Position numbers and translations under genes: made by a program
The notes under the pieces: generated by a model
Told to the model about the DNA's origin: nothing
The model's database searches: none
Seen by the model: the letters and a program-made list of their open reading frames with translations, nothing else
Shown here: piece after piece, positions 55,749 to 64,000 of the stretch
How positions within the stretch are numbered: position 1 is the stretch's first letter
Layout of the letters: every line of letters starts with the position of its first letter
NCBI GenBank assembly: GCA_900095165.1
Contig: LT606947.1
Coordinates: 744,001-808,000 of the forward strand
Length of the DNA stretch: 64,000 bases
Source of the DNA: Polynucleobacter necessarius
GTDB taxonomy: Bacteria > Pseudomonadota > Gammaproteobacteria > Burkholderiales > Burkholderiaceae
Direction of reading: 5' to 3'

Positions 55749-56630
55749 ATGAATCCTCCTGCCGAACTGAGATCTCTAGAATTAATTACTCGCCTTAAGC
55801 GAACACCCTCAGAACACAAGGGGAATGCTGGCAAGGTGCTACTGATTGGTGGTGCGCCTGGTATGGCTGGCGCCCTGATGCTATCCGGTAGCGCCGCGCT
55901 TCACTTAGGATCTGGCTGGACTATTTTGGAGATGCTTGATCCGACAGCTGCTCACGCCATGCCAGAACAGGCTGAGCTGATGGTTCGCTTAGCCAGCTTT
56001 AATGCCCAAGAACAATTAGAGGCTACGGCACCTGATGTAATTGCGATTGGACCAGGCTTGGGTTTTTCTGCGTTAGCTCGGGATTGGCTGATAGCCTCTT
56101 TGCGCTACCCAAAAGCCCCTTTAGTCATCGATGCCGATGCACTCAATCTCATTGCTAATACTCCTGAATATTTGGCTCTTCTGAAAGAGCGTAATCAGAC
56201 CTTTCCAAACATGAGTATTTTGACCCCACATCCTGGTGAAGCCGCACATCTTTTAAATAGGACGGCTTCGGATGTCCAGGCGAACCGCCTGGGCGCCCTA
56301 TCTGACTTAGTGAAACTAACTAAGTCCATTGTGGTTCTCAAAGGTCAACATACGATGATTGCCTCCCCCACTCATTTAGCAGTGCAATGCACAGAAGGCA
56401 ATCCCGGCATGGCCGTTGGTGGAATGGGCGATGTGTTAACCGGCACTATTGCGGCGATTGCTGCCCAAGGACTACAGCACAATCTCAATCTGTGGGAGGC
56501 TGCCTGCATTGGAGTTCAGCTACATGCATCAGCAGCGGATAGTTTGGTGGCTAAGCAAATTGGTCCGATTGGACTTACTCCCTCAGAGGTCATTTTGGAG
56601 ATGCGGAGTCTTCTGAATAAGCTGTTATAA
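55749..56630 (+). CDS. nnrD: ADP/ATP-dependent NAD(P)H-hydrate dehydratase
   Basis: A ribokinase-like repair enzyme that turns damaged NADHX/NADPHX back into NAD(P)H. GNAGKVLLIGGAPGMAGALMLSGSAALHLGSGW, VIDADALNLIAN, LTPHPGEAAHLL and NPGMAVGGMGDVLTGTIAA are all typical. It is the stand-alone dehydratase domain, 293 residues, without the N-terminal epimerase domain found fused in E. coli. It is divergent from the MBL gene. Intact. Confidence 0.93.
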   Translation: MNPPAELRSLELITRLKRTPSEHKGNAGKVLLIGGAPGMAGALMLSGSAALHLGSGWTILEMLDPTAAHAMPEQAELMVRLASFNAQEQLEATAPDVIAIGPGLGFSALARDWLIASLRYPKAPLVIDADALNLIANTPEYLALLKERNQTFPNMSILTPHPGEAAHLLNRTASDVQANRLGALSDLVKLTKSIVVLKGQHTMIASPTHLAVQCTEGNPGMAVGGMGDVLTGTIAAIAAQGLQHNLNLWEAACIGVQLHASAADSLVAKQIGPIGLTPSEVILEMRSLLNKLL

Positions 56631-56636
56631 AACAGC

Positions 56637-57617
56637 ATGCAATCAGCTAGCGGAATTCTCCAACATCGTCGTTATGTGTACGGCCTCTTTATGGCCGGCT
56701 TGGGCTTAGTCCTGTTTTCCGGGAAAGCCATTCTGATTAAACTTGCATTTAGCTATGGCGCAAATACCGAGACATTAATTGCCTTGCGGATGTTGATGGC
56801 CCTCCCTCTCTTCTGGGGAATCTATTGGTGGCAAGCACGCAGGCAGACCATGAGCCCGCTCACTTGGCAAGATCAGATAAAGATATTTACCCTCGGATTT
56901 ATGGGCTACTTTCTTTCCAGCTATCTAGACTTTCTAGGGTTGCAATATATTTCTGTTGGGTTGGAGCGAATTGTTCTTTATCTCACCCCAACTATCGTCC
57001 TATTGATTTCTTATTTTGTATTAAATAAATCCATTAGTCGCTTGCAATGGTATGCGCTTGTTGTTGGATATCTTGGCGTAATTGTGGTGTTCATTCAGGA
57101 TGCCAGCTCAACTGGTTCTTTGGCCGTGCTCGGCATGCTCTTGGTTTTTGCCAGCGCATGCTCATATGCAATTTACATGATTGGTTCTGGAGAAATGGTA
57201 AAACGCGTAGGTAGTGTGCGCTTAGTGGTCTACGCCAGTTCCGCATCCGCACTTCTGAGCGTCATTCAAATTCTGATTTACGATCCCGCAGCTGTATTTG
57301 TACAGGTGCATCAGATCTATTGGCTTAGCCTTCTCAATGCCAGTCTGTGCACTGTCATTCCGATGCTGTTAATCATGATTGCCATCAATCGCATCGGCTC
57401 ATCCCTTGTTGCACAAGCCGGAATACTAGGACCCGTCTCAACATTATTTATGGGTTGGATTGTGCTGTCCGAACCGATTACCTGGATTCAGGTAGGCGGG
57501 ATGAGTTTGGTGATGGGGACAATGTGGTTGCTAGTGCGCAACAATGCACCAGACAAGCAAAAGGGGTTGAATTCCACAAAGCCCTTAGACCTTGAGAGAT
57601 CCGACCCCCTAACTTAA
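56637..57617 (+). CDS. EamA/DMT-superfamily transporter
   Basis: A 326-residue protein with ten hydrophobic helices in two EamA repeats (ETLIALRMLMALPLFWGIYW and FLGLQYISVGLERIVLYLTPTIVLLISYF; then QAGILGPVSTLFMGWIVLSEPITW). It resembles drug/metabolite exporters; the substrate is not known. It begins 6 nt after nnrD and is probably co-transcribed. Intact. Confidence 0.88.
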   Translation: MQSASGILQHRRYVYGLFMAGLGLVLFSGKAILIKLAFSYGANTETLIALRMLMALPLFWGIYWWQARRQTMSPLTWQDQIKIFTLGFMGYFLSSYLDFLGLQYISVGLERIVLYLTPTIVLLISYFVLNKSISRLQWYALVVGYLGVIVVFIQDASSTGSLAVLGMLLVFASACSYAIYMIGSGEMVKRVGSVRLVVYASSASALLSVIQILIYDPAAVFVQVHQIYWLSLLNASLCTVIPMLLIMIAINRIGSSLVAQAGILGPVSTLFMGWIVLSEPITWIQVGGMSLVMGTMWLLVRNNAPDKQKGLNSTKPLDLERSDPLT

Positions 57618-57628
57618 TTACTACGAAT

Positions 57629-57901
57629 TTATTGCTGAGGAGCTTGGGCTGCCGTAGGCTCTTGTGCAGCTTTAGCTTTTTTCTTTGATTTTTTCTTGGC
57701 CTTCTTCTCTGCTTTTTTATCTTTCTTAGACTTCTTCGCCGACTTCTTTGCAGCCTTCTCTAGCTGAGCAGCAGGTGCAGGAGTGGCAGGTACTGCCGCT
57801 GGAGCTGGTGCTGGATCAGCCGCCATTACAGTTAGCGGTGATAAACCAATAGAGGCGGAAATGAGTGTGGCCAAAGTGAGCTTTGCAAAACGAGTATTCA
57901 T
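57629..57901 (-). CDS. Small secreted Lys/Ala-rich protein
   Basis: From ATG 57901 (GGAG 6 nt upstream): a signal peptide (LTLATLISASIGLSPLTVMAA), a Pro/Ala segment (DPAPAPAAVPATPAPAAQ) and a strongly basic Lys/Ala stretch (KKSAKKSKKDKKAEKKAKKK), then a Gln/Ala end. The low-complexity sequence allows no family call. It may bind anionic cell-wall or nucleic-acid polymers. It converges on the EamA gene. Confidence 0.65.
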   Translation of the reverse strand: MNTRFAKLTLATLISASIGLSPLTVMAADPAPAPAAVPATPAPAAQLEKAAKKSAKKSKKDKKAEKKAKKKSKKKAKAAQEPTAAQAPQQ

Positions 57902-57982
57902 TTGAGACTCCATAAGGTTTGTGGATAATTTGATAATACTCATTTATTTGCTATTAATGCTTTATTTAACTAAGGCGTCCGC

Positions 57983-58633
57983 ATGAACTCTTTTCCCGCT
58001 GATATCTATACAGAGCCTCAAGGATACTCAATCAATACCCTAGAAAACCTAGGCCCCCTTACCCGCCTTGCCGGGATTTGGGAAGGCCAACGGGGTTTAG
58101 ACATCAAACCCAAAGCCGAAGGCCCAAAGGAACAGGTTTATACCGAATGCATTGAGATGCAGCCAATTGACCCACAAACCAATGGGCCACAGTTGTTTTA
58201 TGGCTTGCGCTATCACCTCCACGTCACCAAACTAGATCAAGTGAAAACCTATCACGATCAAGTTGGCTATTGGCTTTGGGAGCCTGCGACTGGGTCCATT
58301 GTTCACACCCTCACAATTCCTCGAGGCATGGTCACGATGGCAACAGGAAAAGCTTCTGCCAATACAACCCAGTTTGAATGCATTGCCAAAATTGATGACC
58401 CAACTGCCGGGATCTTTTCAAGCCCATTCTTAGACTACGCATTTAAAACCATTGAGTACCGCATCATGGTGACCATATTGGATGATGGCACTTGGTCTTA
58501 CGAGCAAGACACAGTGATGATGATCAAAGGCCAGGATGAGCCCTTTCATCATCTAGACACGAATGTACTCACCAAGGTCGGTGAAGCCACCCCCAACCCT
58601 TTGGCACTAGAGGCAATGAAAAAGCCGTCCTAA
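57983..58633 (+). CDS. Nitrobindin/FABP-like beta-barrel protein
   Basis: A 216-residue protein of the THAP4-like/DUF1794 heme-binding beta-barrel group: LGPLTRLAGIWEGQRG near the start matches the family's LAGTWRGEG signature; QLFYGLRYHLHVT, and IEYRIMVTILDDGTWSYEQDTVMMI form the later strands. Members with a conserved C-terminal His bind haem and NO. The haem His cannot be assigned with certainty here. The stop codon lies in the terminator loop. Intact. Confidence 0.72.
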   Translation: MNSFPADIYTEPQGYSINTLENLGPLTRLAGIWEGQRGLDIKPKAEGPKEQVYTECIEMQPIDPQTNGPQLFYGLRYHLHVTKLDQVKTYHDQVGYWLWEPATGSIVHTLTIPRGMVTMATGKASANTTQFECIAKIDDPTAGIFSSPFLDYAFKTIEYRIMVTILDDGTWSYEQDTVMMIKGQDEPFHHLDTNVLTKVGEATPNPLALEAMKKPS

Positions 58634-58646
58634 GACGGCTTTTTTG
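58619..58646 (+). terminator. Terminator overlapping the nitrobindin-like stop codon
   Basis: AAAAAGCCGTC-CTAA-GACGGCTTTTTT: a 6-bp GC stem with A/T flanks; the TAA of the gene sits in the loop. Probably works for both converging genes. Confidence 0.9.
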
Positions 58647-58664
58647 AATTACTCTTTTTACTAC

Positions 58665-59813
58665 TTAAGCTGGTAGCGCTTCAGTCTCAGTTATCTTTTC
58701 TAGAGCTGCTGCAAGATGACCAACAGTACGATCAACATGCGCTAACTTCTCAAGGCCAAATAAACCAATGCAGAAAGTACGGAAGTCTGGGCGCTCATCA
58801 CACTGCAAAGGCACACCAGCAGCGGTTTGCAAACCCAGCGCAATAAATTTCTTACCTGACTGAATATCAGGATCCTTGGTATAGCTCACTACTACGCCGG
58901 GAGACTGAAAGCCCTTTGCTGAAACCGAGTGATAACCATTCGATACCAATAAGGCGCGGACCTTGTCACCCAACTCCTGTTGCTTCGCTTTCAGTGCAGC
59001 AAAGCCCAAGGCCTGAGTTTCTTTCATTACATTGCGTAAGATTTTGAGTGCGTCTGTTGGCATGGTGGTGTGATACACGTGACTACCCTTTTCATAGGCT
59101 TCCATAATTTGGAGCCACTTCTTGAGGTCCATTGAGAAACTACTGCTTTGAGTAGACTCAATACGCTCACGGGCTCTATCACCCATGGCAATCAAGGCGC
59201 AACAAGGTGAACTACTCCAACCTTTTTGAGGTGCGATAATCAACACATCAACATTGCAAGCCTTCATATCTACCCACATTGCGCCTGAAGCGATGCAATC
59301 GAGCACAAATAAACCGTTGACTGAGCTAACTGCTTCGCCAACCGCTTTGAGATAGTCGTCAGGCAAAATAATTCCGGCAGACGTTTCTACATGAGGAGCA
59401 AAAACTACTGCTGGCTTTTCTTTCTTAATAAAAGCCACCACTTCTTCGATCGGCGCTGGAGCAAACACACCCTGCGCAACATCTTCCAATTGCTTCCCTT
59501 TGAGAACGGTAATGTTCTGGGTAATATTGGCTAGATCAAAAATTTGAGTCCAACGATAGCTAAACCAACCGTTACGTAATACAAGACACTTTTCATTGTT
59601 GGCAAATTGGCGGGCAACTGCTTCCATGCCAAAAGTACCGCTACCTGGAACGATGACGGCCGAGCTAGCGTTATAAGCATCCTTCAGGACGCTAGAGATA
59701 TCCACCATGACTTTTTTGAATTCTTCAGACATGTGGTTTAGCGAGCGGTCTGTGTAAACAACTGAGAACTCTAACAATCCGTCTGGATCAATATTGGGGA
59801 GTAAGCCTGGCAT
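58665..59813 (-). CDS. Class V aminotransferase (alanine/serine-glyoxylate type)
   Basis: A 382-residue PLP enzyme: VPGSGTFGMEAVARQF, HVETSAGIILP, FVLDCIASGAMWVDM with the cofactor Asp, and APQKGWSSSPCC with the Schiff-base Lys (K197). This is the group of alanine- or serine-glyoxylate and 2-aminoethylphosphonate-type transaminases. The SSSPCC variant and the C-terminal RPDFRTFCIGLFGLEKL do not let me choose the substrate. It stands on its own transcription unit next to the tcu operon. Intact. Confidence 0.88.
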   Translation of the reverse strand: MPGLLPNIDPDGLLEFSVVYTDRSLNHMSEEFKKVMVDISSVLKDAYNASSAVIVPGSGTFGMEAVARQFANNEKCLVLRNGWFSYRWTQIFDLANITQNITVLKGKQLEDVAQGVFAPAPIEEVVAFIKKEKPAVVFAPHVETSAGIILPDDYLKAVGEAVSSVNGLFVLDCIASGAMWVDMKACNVDVLIIAPQKGWSSSPCCALIAMGDRARERIESTQSSSFSMDLKKWLQIMEAYEKGSHVYHTTMPTDALKILRNVMKETQALGFAALKAKQQELGDKVRALLVSNGYHSVSAKGFQSPGVVVSYTKDPDIQSGKKFIALGLQTAAGVPLQCDERPDFRTFCIGLFGLEKLAHVDRTVGHLAAALEKITETEALPA

Positions 59814-59869
59814 AGTATTTTCCTAGGGAATTAATTCAATAGACCTAAATGATACTGAAATAGGTTTTT

Positions 59870-60826
59870 TTATTGCACTGCAATGTTATTTTCTTTGATC
59901 AATTTCGACCATTTAGCCTGATCTACCCGCAAAAAAGCAGCGAAATCATCAGCGCTACCACTTGCAGGGTCGCTACCACGCTCCATCATGGACTTACGAA
60001 TCTTACTTTGCGCCATGACTGCCATAACGGCTTGGTTGATTCTTTGCACAATTGGCCTAGGCGTTCCAGCAGGCGCAAAAATCCCAAACCAACCGACCGA
60101 ACTATATCCAGGTAAACCGGACTCTGCAACGGTTGAGATATTCGGCAAAGACTCAGATCGCTTCGAACCGGTCTCTGCTAGAGCCAGTAATTTTCCAGAC
60201 TCCACCTGTGGCATGACAGTTTGGGCTGGAGCAAACATGATGTCAATATGGCCAGCTAGTAGATCTGTTAGCGCCTGACCTGTTCCCTTATATGGAATAT
60301 GCATTAAATTAATTCCAGCCATAGAGGCAAATAATTCAGCTGACAAATGAGATGCAGACCCGGGACCAGATGAGCCGTAGCGCAGCTTTCCAGGGTTTGT
60401 CTTTGCGTAGGCAATCAAACTACGGATAGAAGAAATATTTAACGCTGAATTAACTGTAACTATATAGGGAGATGCCGATACCAAAGCAACCGGAGCAAAC
60501 TTAGAAATATTCTTATCAGTAACGGCTGCTGTAGTGCCTATCAACAAGACATAGCCATCTGGCGTAGATTGTGCGACCACATCCGAATCAATCGAGCCAC
60601 TAGCCCCAGGACGATTCTCGACAATCAAGGATCGTCTCCAAGACTCCGTTAAAGACGGAGTTAGCAAACGGATTAAAGTGTCTGCCCTTCCACCAGAAGG
60701 AAACGGCACGATGACCTTAACCGTCTTGGTTGGGAACGCCTCTGCAGATTGGGCAATCGCGAGATTAGATGACAACAAGCCAATCAGCAAAACACATTGG
60801 GCAACAATTCGCTTTGCACGAGACAT
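59870..60826 (-). CDS. Bug/TctC-family solute receptor of the tcu operon
   Basis: From ATG 60826, which has GAGG 6 nt before it and overlaps the preceding stop (TAGTATG): a signal peptide (IVAQCVLLIGLLSSNLAIAQ), then KTVKVIVPFPSGGRADTLIRLL, VENRPGASGSIDSDVV and HIPYKGTGQALTDLLAGHIDIMFA. It is the only intact Bug receptor in the window. Placed last after tcuA, tcuB and the FAH gene, it likely binds the tricarboxylate or related acid that those proteins handle. Confidence 0.92.
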   Translation of the reverse strand: MSRAKRIVAQCVLLIGLLSSNLAIAQSAEAFPTKTVKVIVPFPSGGRADTLIRLLTPSLTESWRRSLIVENRPGASGSIDSDVVAQSTPDGYVLLIGTTAAVTDKNISKFAPVALVSASPYIVTVNSALNISSIRSLIAYAKTNPGKLRYGSSGPGSASHLSAELFASMAGINLMHIPYKGTGQALTDLLAGHIDIMFAPAQTVMPQVESGKLLALAETGSKRSESLPNISTVAESGLPGYSSVGWFGIFAPAGTPRPIVQRINQAVMAVMAQSKIRKSMMERGSDPASGSADDFAAFLRVDQAKWSKLIKENNIAVQ

Positions 60827-60827
60827 A

Positions 60828-61766
60828 CTAGACCTCATCAACGATAATGGTTCGGAGTGTAGAAACCCCGTCAATTGAACACTCCACAACATCACCTGGC
60901 TTTAAATATAAAGCGTCAGCATTTTCCTTTCCAACCGCTACTCCACCTGGAGCCCCTGTAGAAAACATATCCCCCGACTCAATCGGAATAAATCTTGAGA
61001 AGCGCTCCAAAATATCGGAGATCTTCCAGATCTGGTCAGAGGTATTAACTCTCATTCGCTCTTCACCATTAACAGAGCAAGTCATCCACAAATCATAGAC
61101 ATTGGGGATTTTATCGATCGTGACAATCTCAGGGCCTAGGGGCCCAAAGTCCGGGATATTCTTTCCAGTCCAAAAGCGCGAACCAGAAGTCACTTCGCGC
61201 AACTGCAAGTCGCGACAGGTAAGGTCATTTAGGATCGTCACACCCGCCACATAATTCATTGCATCAGCTTTCTTCGCACCCAAGGTGCGCCTGCCAATAA
61301 CAAATACCAACTCAGGCTTGTAGTCAAGCTTAGTAATGCCTTTGGGGAGAACCACTTCAGCAAAGTGTCCAGATAAACAAGAGTTCAACTTAATAAATGA
61401 AGTTGGTTCCCGGGGAATCTCTTTAATCAGATTGGTGCGCTTTAATTCCTCTAAATGAGTGCGGTAGTTTTTTCCAACGCACAAAAACTTTTCAGCATCC
61501 ATAATCGGCGGCAAATAGGTTATTTCGTTGGCTGACAGTAATATGCTGCCGAAATCCGCATGAGCGGTTTGCATCCAGTATTTTGCCTGGTTCATCACTA
61601 AATCTCCAGCATGCAAAAACTCTTTCATTCCAGATGGAAAGTGAGCAACATTTTTAAGTTTGGCGCAATCTGCAAAAGGCAAAATAAGATCGCCACTGGG
61701 CTTAGGCAGTCTCGCTCCAATTTCAGGGTGTTGTGCATCTTTGCGCGTAAATGTAATTAGTCTCAT
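60828..61766 (-). CDS. Fumarylacetoacetate hydrolase-family protein
   Basis: A 312-residue FAH enzyme with an N-terminal extension: LITFTRKDAQHPEIGARL, FLCVGKNYRTHLEELKR, KLDYKPELVFVIGRRT with the metal Glu, VTILNDLTCRDLQLRE, FWTGKNIPDFGPLGP and MFSTGAPGGVAVGKE. The order (tcuB upstream, Bug receptor downstream, 1-15 nt gaps) places it in the operon. It may hydrolyse or hydrate a keto-acid made from the substrate; the reaction is not known. Confidence 0.9.
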   Translation of the reverse strand: MRLITFTRKDAQHPEIGARLPKPSGDLILPFADCAKLKNVAHFPSGMKEFLHAGDLVMNQAKYWMQTAHADFGSILLSANEITYLPPIMDAEKFLCVGKNYRTHLEELKRTNLIKEIPREPTSFIKLNSCLSGHFAEVVLPKGITKLDYKPELVFVIGRRTLGAKKADAMNYVAGVTILNDLTCRDLQLREVTSGSRFWTGKNIPDFGPLGPEIVTIDKIPNVYDLWMTCSVNGEERMRVNTSDQIWKISDILERFSRFIPIESGDMFSTGAPGGVAVGKENADALYLKPGDVVECSIDGVSTLRTIIVDEV

Positions 61767-61780
61767 TTTTTAGTCTCCAT

Positions 61781-62926
61781 TTAATCCGAACCAAACAACA
61801 TATTATTTTTTTGACGCTTCTCAATAGAATTCTTGAGCAGCGCAACTAGGCGATAAAAGCCATGTCCAAATTTTCCATACGGCATGGTTAAAAAGAACCC
61901 CATCACTACACCAAGATGAATTGATAGGAGGACAGGCATGCTAGCAGTCTCGCGATAAACAAGTAACACAAGGCCAGACAAGCTAATCAAAAATAGTGGC
62001 ACGATAAAAGCCCGATCCATTGGCCTCTGACTCTTGTCACCGTGATCGGCATTACGCATGAAATTCAAATATAGCAATCCCGCAGGTCCAATCAAAAGAC
62101 CAATACCCCATAACGTTCCCAAAATTACAGGCAAACTAGTTAAGGCATATGGGGCCTGCAAACCAAGCAAATAATGATACAGAGTCGCCACGCTTGTCGC
62201 AGCAAAACAAAGCACAAATCCATAAAAGGTGAAATGATGGAAACGCCTCCTCCAAAGAGAAAAGCGGTCGTCTTCGTTATTGCATCCATCGCCATGTCCA
62301 CCACCAAGATATTTGAGTGTCAGCGCATCATGCACTGCTTCTGCGCCGGCTGTAGATGAGATAGCGCCCGGAATAATGCTGGACCAAAAGCGCAACAACC
62401 CCAGTCCTAATGACGCGATGACAAATAGGAAAACAGCACCAAACACAATTGCCAAGGCGTTATGAGAATAGACTTCGTAGAAGTTTCCTGCTCTAGATGT
62501 CGTTGTTAGGCTGCCATTAAGCAATTGCGTAAACAATAAAAAGGCAATCAAACTTAGCGAGCTTGCCAAAGCCACAAAGAGCCCACTCTTTCGGTATGCT
62601 GCCCCCATGAATTTTGGTCATGCATACGCAACGTAAGTCTCACCCCTTACTTGAGCCATTACCCTAGGAATGTTGACACCAAATTCATGGGGCGGAGCAT
62701 ATTGGCACGCATGCAAACAAGCGCCACAGTTGTGGCACAAATTTGCTAGGTAGCGCATATCAACCGGATTAAAGTCAACACGGCGAGTCATTGCTGGAAA
62801 AACAGCACAAAACCCTTCGCAATAACGGCAGGCATTGCATATTTGTAGCATCCGCGCTGCCTCAGTTTCTGGCGCTGGCGATGCTAGTGTCGCAGCCTCT
62901 TGAATCAAACCCTTAAGCTGCTGCAT
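61781..62926 (-). pseudogene. tcuB: TcuB-like electron-transfer protein with an in-frame UGA
   Basis: The N-terminal part carries ferredoxin-type Cys motifs ([27 protein letters not shown]). The C-terminal part is a six-helix membrane protein with conserved His (RRRFHHFTFYGFVLCF). Together these form TcuB, which re-oxidises the FAD of TcuA and passes electrons to the membrane. TGA at 62620-62618 lies between VAYA and PKFMGAAYRK, where relatives have Trp as I recall. The frame is open otherwise over 382 codons from ATG 62926. The start overlaps the end of tcuA by 14 nt. Two separate pieces could form only by reinitiation at ATG 62608. Confidence 0.83.
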
Positions 62927-64000
62927 ATTTTTCGCCTCTCTTGCCAAATACTGATTTTGCAGCTTCAGCACCAGCCGCCATTCCGAATGCTGTGCCAATA
63001 GCCATGCCTACTCCGGCGGCATAACCTTTACCTAAGACATTTCCAGCCATCATTTCACCAGCAACAAAGAGATTGCGACTTGCTTCACCGTTAAATCTCA
63101 CTGCTGCCGTTTCATCAGTTTTAAGACCTAAATAGGTAAAGGTCACTCCGGGCTTCAAGGTGTATCCATAAAACGGACCCTGATCAATTGGTAAAGCCCA
63201 ATGTGTTTTTGCCGGCTCTATGCCCTCAGTATGGCAATCATCCATAGCGGTATGATCAAAAGTGCCAACTCGGCAAGCTGCGTTGTAATTTGCAACGGTA
63301 GCTAACAAATCTTCGCGATCTAAACCTAGCTTGTCAGCTAACTCTTCAAGCGTGTCTGCTTTTTCACCTGGAAATACTGGCGGCATAAATCTTCCCAATA
63401 CTTTTGAATCAATGATGGAGTATCCAATTTGACTGGGTTGATGGGCGACCAGCCTTCCCCAAAATGCATAACGCTTTGGCCAAAAATCTTCACCTTCATC
63501 TGAAAAACGTTGCGCATGTTTATTGACAACAATGCCGAAAGAAACACAATCAACTCGAGCACAAATGCCGCCATCATATAAGGGCGCTCGTGCATCAACA
63601 GCCACCATATGTGCTTGCGTAGCATCACTAACAGAATCGGCACAAATACCTAATAACTGCTTCAAAAGAACTCCGTTGTTGAAACGAGTTCTCCTAATCA
63701 AGAAATTTTTTGCTGGGCGCTCTCCAAGCTCATTTATTCCCCATGCCTCATCGAGCCATTCGCGATTGGACTCAAATCCACCGGCGGCCAACACGCATGC
63801 CTTTGCCTCTATTCGGGTTCCACCAACATAAGCGGCGCGGAACTGTCCGTCCTCAACATCCAAAGAATCTACTGGCGAGTTATAACGAATCTCAATACCA
63901 AGCTGCTCGGCACTACGGTAATAAGCGTTGACCAAAGCCTTGCCACCACCCATGAAAAACGCATTGGCTCTGGATAAGTTAAGCGTCCCAGAAAGAGAGG
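62913..64000 (-). CDS. tcuA: TcuA-like FAD-dependent tricarballylate dehydrogenase (5' end outside window)
   Basis: The C-terminal 360 or so residues of an FAD-dependent oxidoreductase of the fumarate-reductase type: [91 protein letters not shown] and [27 protein letters not shown]. TcuA oxidises tricarballylate to cis-aconitate. The frame is open to the right edge of the window. It leads the tcuA-tcuB-FAH-Bug operon. Confidence 0.9.
   Translation of the reverse strand, partial: SLSGTLNLSRANAFFMGGGKALVNAYYRSAEQLGIEIRYNSPVDSLDVEDGQFRAAYVGGTRIEAKACVLAAGGFESNREWLDEAWGINELGERPAKNFLIRRTRFNNGVLLKQLLGICADSVSDATQAHMVAVDARAPLYDGGICARVDCVSFGIVVNKHAQRFSDEGEDFWPKRYAFWGRLVAHQPSQIGYSIIDSKVLGRFMPPVFPGEKADTLEELADKLGLDREDLLATVANYNAACRVGTFDHTAMDDCHTEGIEPAKTHWALPIDQGPFYGYTLKPGVTFTYLGLKTDETAAVRFNGEASRNLFVAGEMMAGNVLGKGYAAGVGMAIGTAFGMAAGAEAAKSVFGKRGEKYAAA

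Noticed and set aside
12073-62620. A changed genetic code (UGA as Trp or Gly)
   Set aside because: Intact housekeeping genes here use TGG for Trp and some end with TGA (for example recR's neighbours and addB). UGA falls at two different amino-acid sites and amber/ochre stops occur too.
1-64000. CRISPR arrays, tRNA or rRNA genes, insertion sequences, prophage
   Set aside because: No repeat-spacer pattern, no tRNA-like T-loop context in a fitting cloverleaf and no transposase or phage protein was found by reading.

Overview
The window looks like the chromosome of a Polynucleobacter-type betaproteobacterium (Burkholderiaceae). The indications are a moderately AT-leaning base composition, several Bug/TctC-type solute receptors, a Zn-free L31 with an Ala/Lys tail, the dnaX-ybaB-recR block beside a small SRP RNA, and AddAB-type recombination genes. 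About twenty of roughly seventy genes carry a frameshift, an in-frame stop or a truncation, while their flanks remain clearly recognisable. That pattern fits a lineage in recent genome erosion. The ciliate endosymbiont P. necessarius is the obvious candidate, but the species is my inference. Low-quality sequence could explain some homopolymer frameshifts, but not the nonsense substitutions and truncations.

Layout. 0-2.4 kb: a TolC-like protein and an OprB-like porin, both broken. 2.6-5.4 kb: recR, ybaB, dnaX and, divergently, the 4.5S SRP RNA. 5.7-6.4 kb: a HigBA-type toxin-antitoxin locus with its operator, toxin broken. 6.5-10 kb: an ExoX-like exonuclease, a ruined thiolase and a frameshifted MFS exporter. 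10-13 kb: CaiB-type CoA transferase and HMG-CoA-lyase-like genes facing an IclR regulator across an inverted repeat. 13-15.2 kb: umuDC behind a textbook SOS box, both genes frameshifted. 15.4-23 kb: a TPR membrane protein, a BrnA remnant, addA and addB.

23-31.6 kb: trxA, rho, rpmE2, a GT39-like glycosyltransferase, a MATE transporter, small envelope proteins, a broken Bug receptor, dsbB and a DUF5993-like peptide. 31.7-35 kb: enoyl-CoA hydratase, a broken lipoprotein hydrolase, FAH-family hydrolase, SemiSWEET and cytochrome c. 35-38.3 kb: a molybdate/tungstate cluster (regulator, two binding proteins, molbindin) with no permease or ATPase. 39-48.6 kb: sulfur- and selenium-related genes (cysteine dioxygenase, flavocytochrome c sulfide dehydrogenase flavoprotein, selD, a four-domain rhodanese) mixed with decayed genes. 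48.6-58.6 kb: small proteins, a phasin-like protein, truncated haemoglobin, BaiN-like flavoprotein, K+-channel-like protein, LOG protein, MBL/beta-CASP nuclease, nnrD and an EamA transporter. 58.6-64 kb: a class V aminotransferase, then a tcuA-tcuB-FAH-Bug operon for tricarboxylate-like acids that runs off the right edge.

Information-processing genes (recR, dnaX, ffs, addAB, rho, rpmE2) are intact. The lesions fall on envelope proteins, uptake, stress mutagenesis, toxin and peripheral catabolism, which is the expected order of loss in a host-restricted lineage. I found no tRNA, rRNA, CRISPR array, prophage or insertion sequence.
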